From Bacteroidota bacterium (GTDB lineage Bacteria; Bacteroidota; Bacteroidia; Bacteroidales; VadinHA17): a DNA stretch of 5,110 bases. The stretch lies in assembly GCA_030613125.1 (NCBI GenBank), contig JAUWMO010000258.1:1-5110 (forward strand), in the 5' to 3' direction. The notes below the pieces were generated by a model. The model saw only the letters and a program-made list of their open reading frames with translations, had not been told where the DNA came from and did not search any database. The position numbers and the translations under genes are program-made. Positions 5,068 through 5,110 of the stretch are shown in pieces (position 1 is the stretch's first letter; each line of letters begins with the position of its first letter).

Positions 5068-5110
5068 AATATTCCAAGATAACTACGTATAATTCTGAAG
5101 AACCATAATT
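5068..5110 (+). repeat. Interspersed repeat, copy 2, cut by the window edge
   Basis: Second copy of the element at 202-244, same orientation: AATATTCCA (5068-5076), GATAACTACGTAT (5078-5090) and AAGAACCAT (5098-5106) are exact. The copy may continue past base 5110. In copy 1 the next bases include AATATGTGAACAA; whether copy 2 has these cannot be seen. Confidence 0.7.

Noticed and set aside
4937..5092. Small open frame of 51 codons starting at ATG 4937
   Set aside because: It runs straight through the nested hairpin and repeat array, with no ribosome-binding context; it looks like chance reading of repeat DNA.

Overview
The window looks like a chromosomal segment of a Bacteroidota bacterium, most likely of the Bacteroidales type. 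The evidence is AT-rich DNA, start codons preceded by A/T-rich leaders instead of clear Shine-Dalgarno sites, a good Bacteroidota-type promoter (TTTG, 20 bp, TAnnTTTG) before the tetR gene, a TolC-like protein with a long GGRTIEFPVGDMLNPVY-type loop, and gene-free gaps full of short GC-rich palindromes. This placement comes from sequence style and protein motifs, not from a database search.

Layout. 1-414: no credible gene; small hairpins, one copy of a ~43-bp repeat (202-244), a 13-bp direct repeat pair (245-310) and a 50-bp element bounded by perfect 13-bp inverted repeats (331-380). 415-1014: SlyD-like FKBP prolyl isomerase with a Cys/His-rich metal-binding tail. 1042-2361: dicarboxylate/amino acid:cation symporter (DAACS/GltP family) with the residues expected for an acidic amino acid substrate, 27 bp behind slyD. 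2362-2823: 462-bp gap with several palindromes in its left half and a promoter plus operator-like inverted repeats in its right half. 2824-3453: TetR-family repressor. 3462-4829: TolC-family outer membrane factor, only 8 bp behind tetR. 4830-5110: no credible gene; TGGAA-type repeats, two GC-rich hairpins, inverted TTCCA repeats and a second, edge-truncated copy of the ~43-bp repeat.

Functionally there are two likely transcription units, both on the + strand. slyD plus the symporter may be co-transcribed, but their products have no obvious common pathway. tetR-tolC is the typical front of a self-regulated tripartite efflux operon. The adaptor (HlyD/MFP) and inner-membrane pump that usually follow are not in the window; the 281 bp after tolC are repeats.

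I see no clear sign of a new biological system. The most interesting items are the inverted-repeat architecture at the tetR promoter, the 13-bp inverted-repeat element before slyD, and the shared repeat at both ends of the four-gene block.
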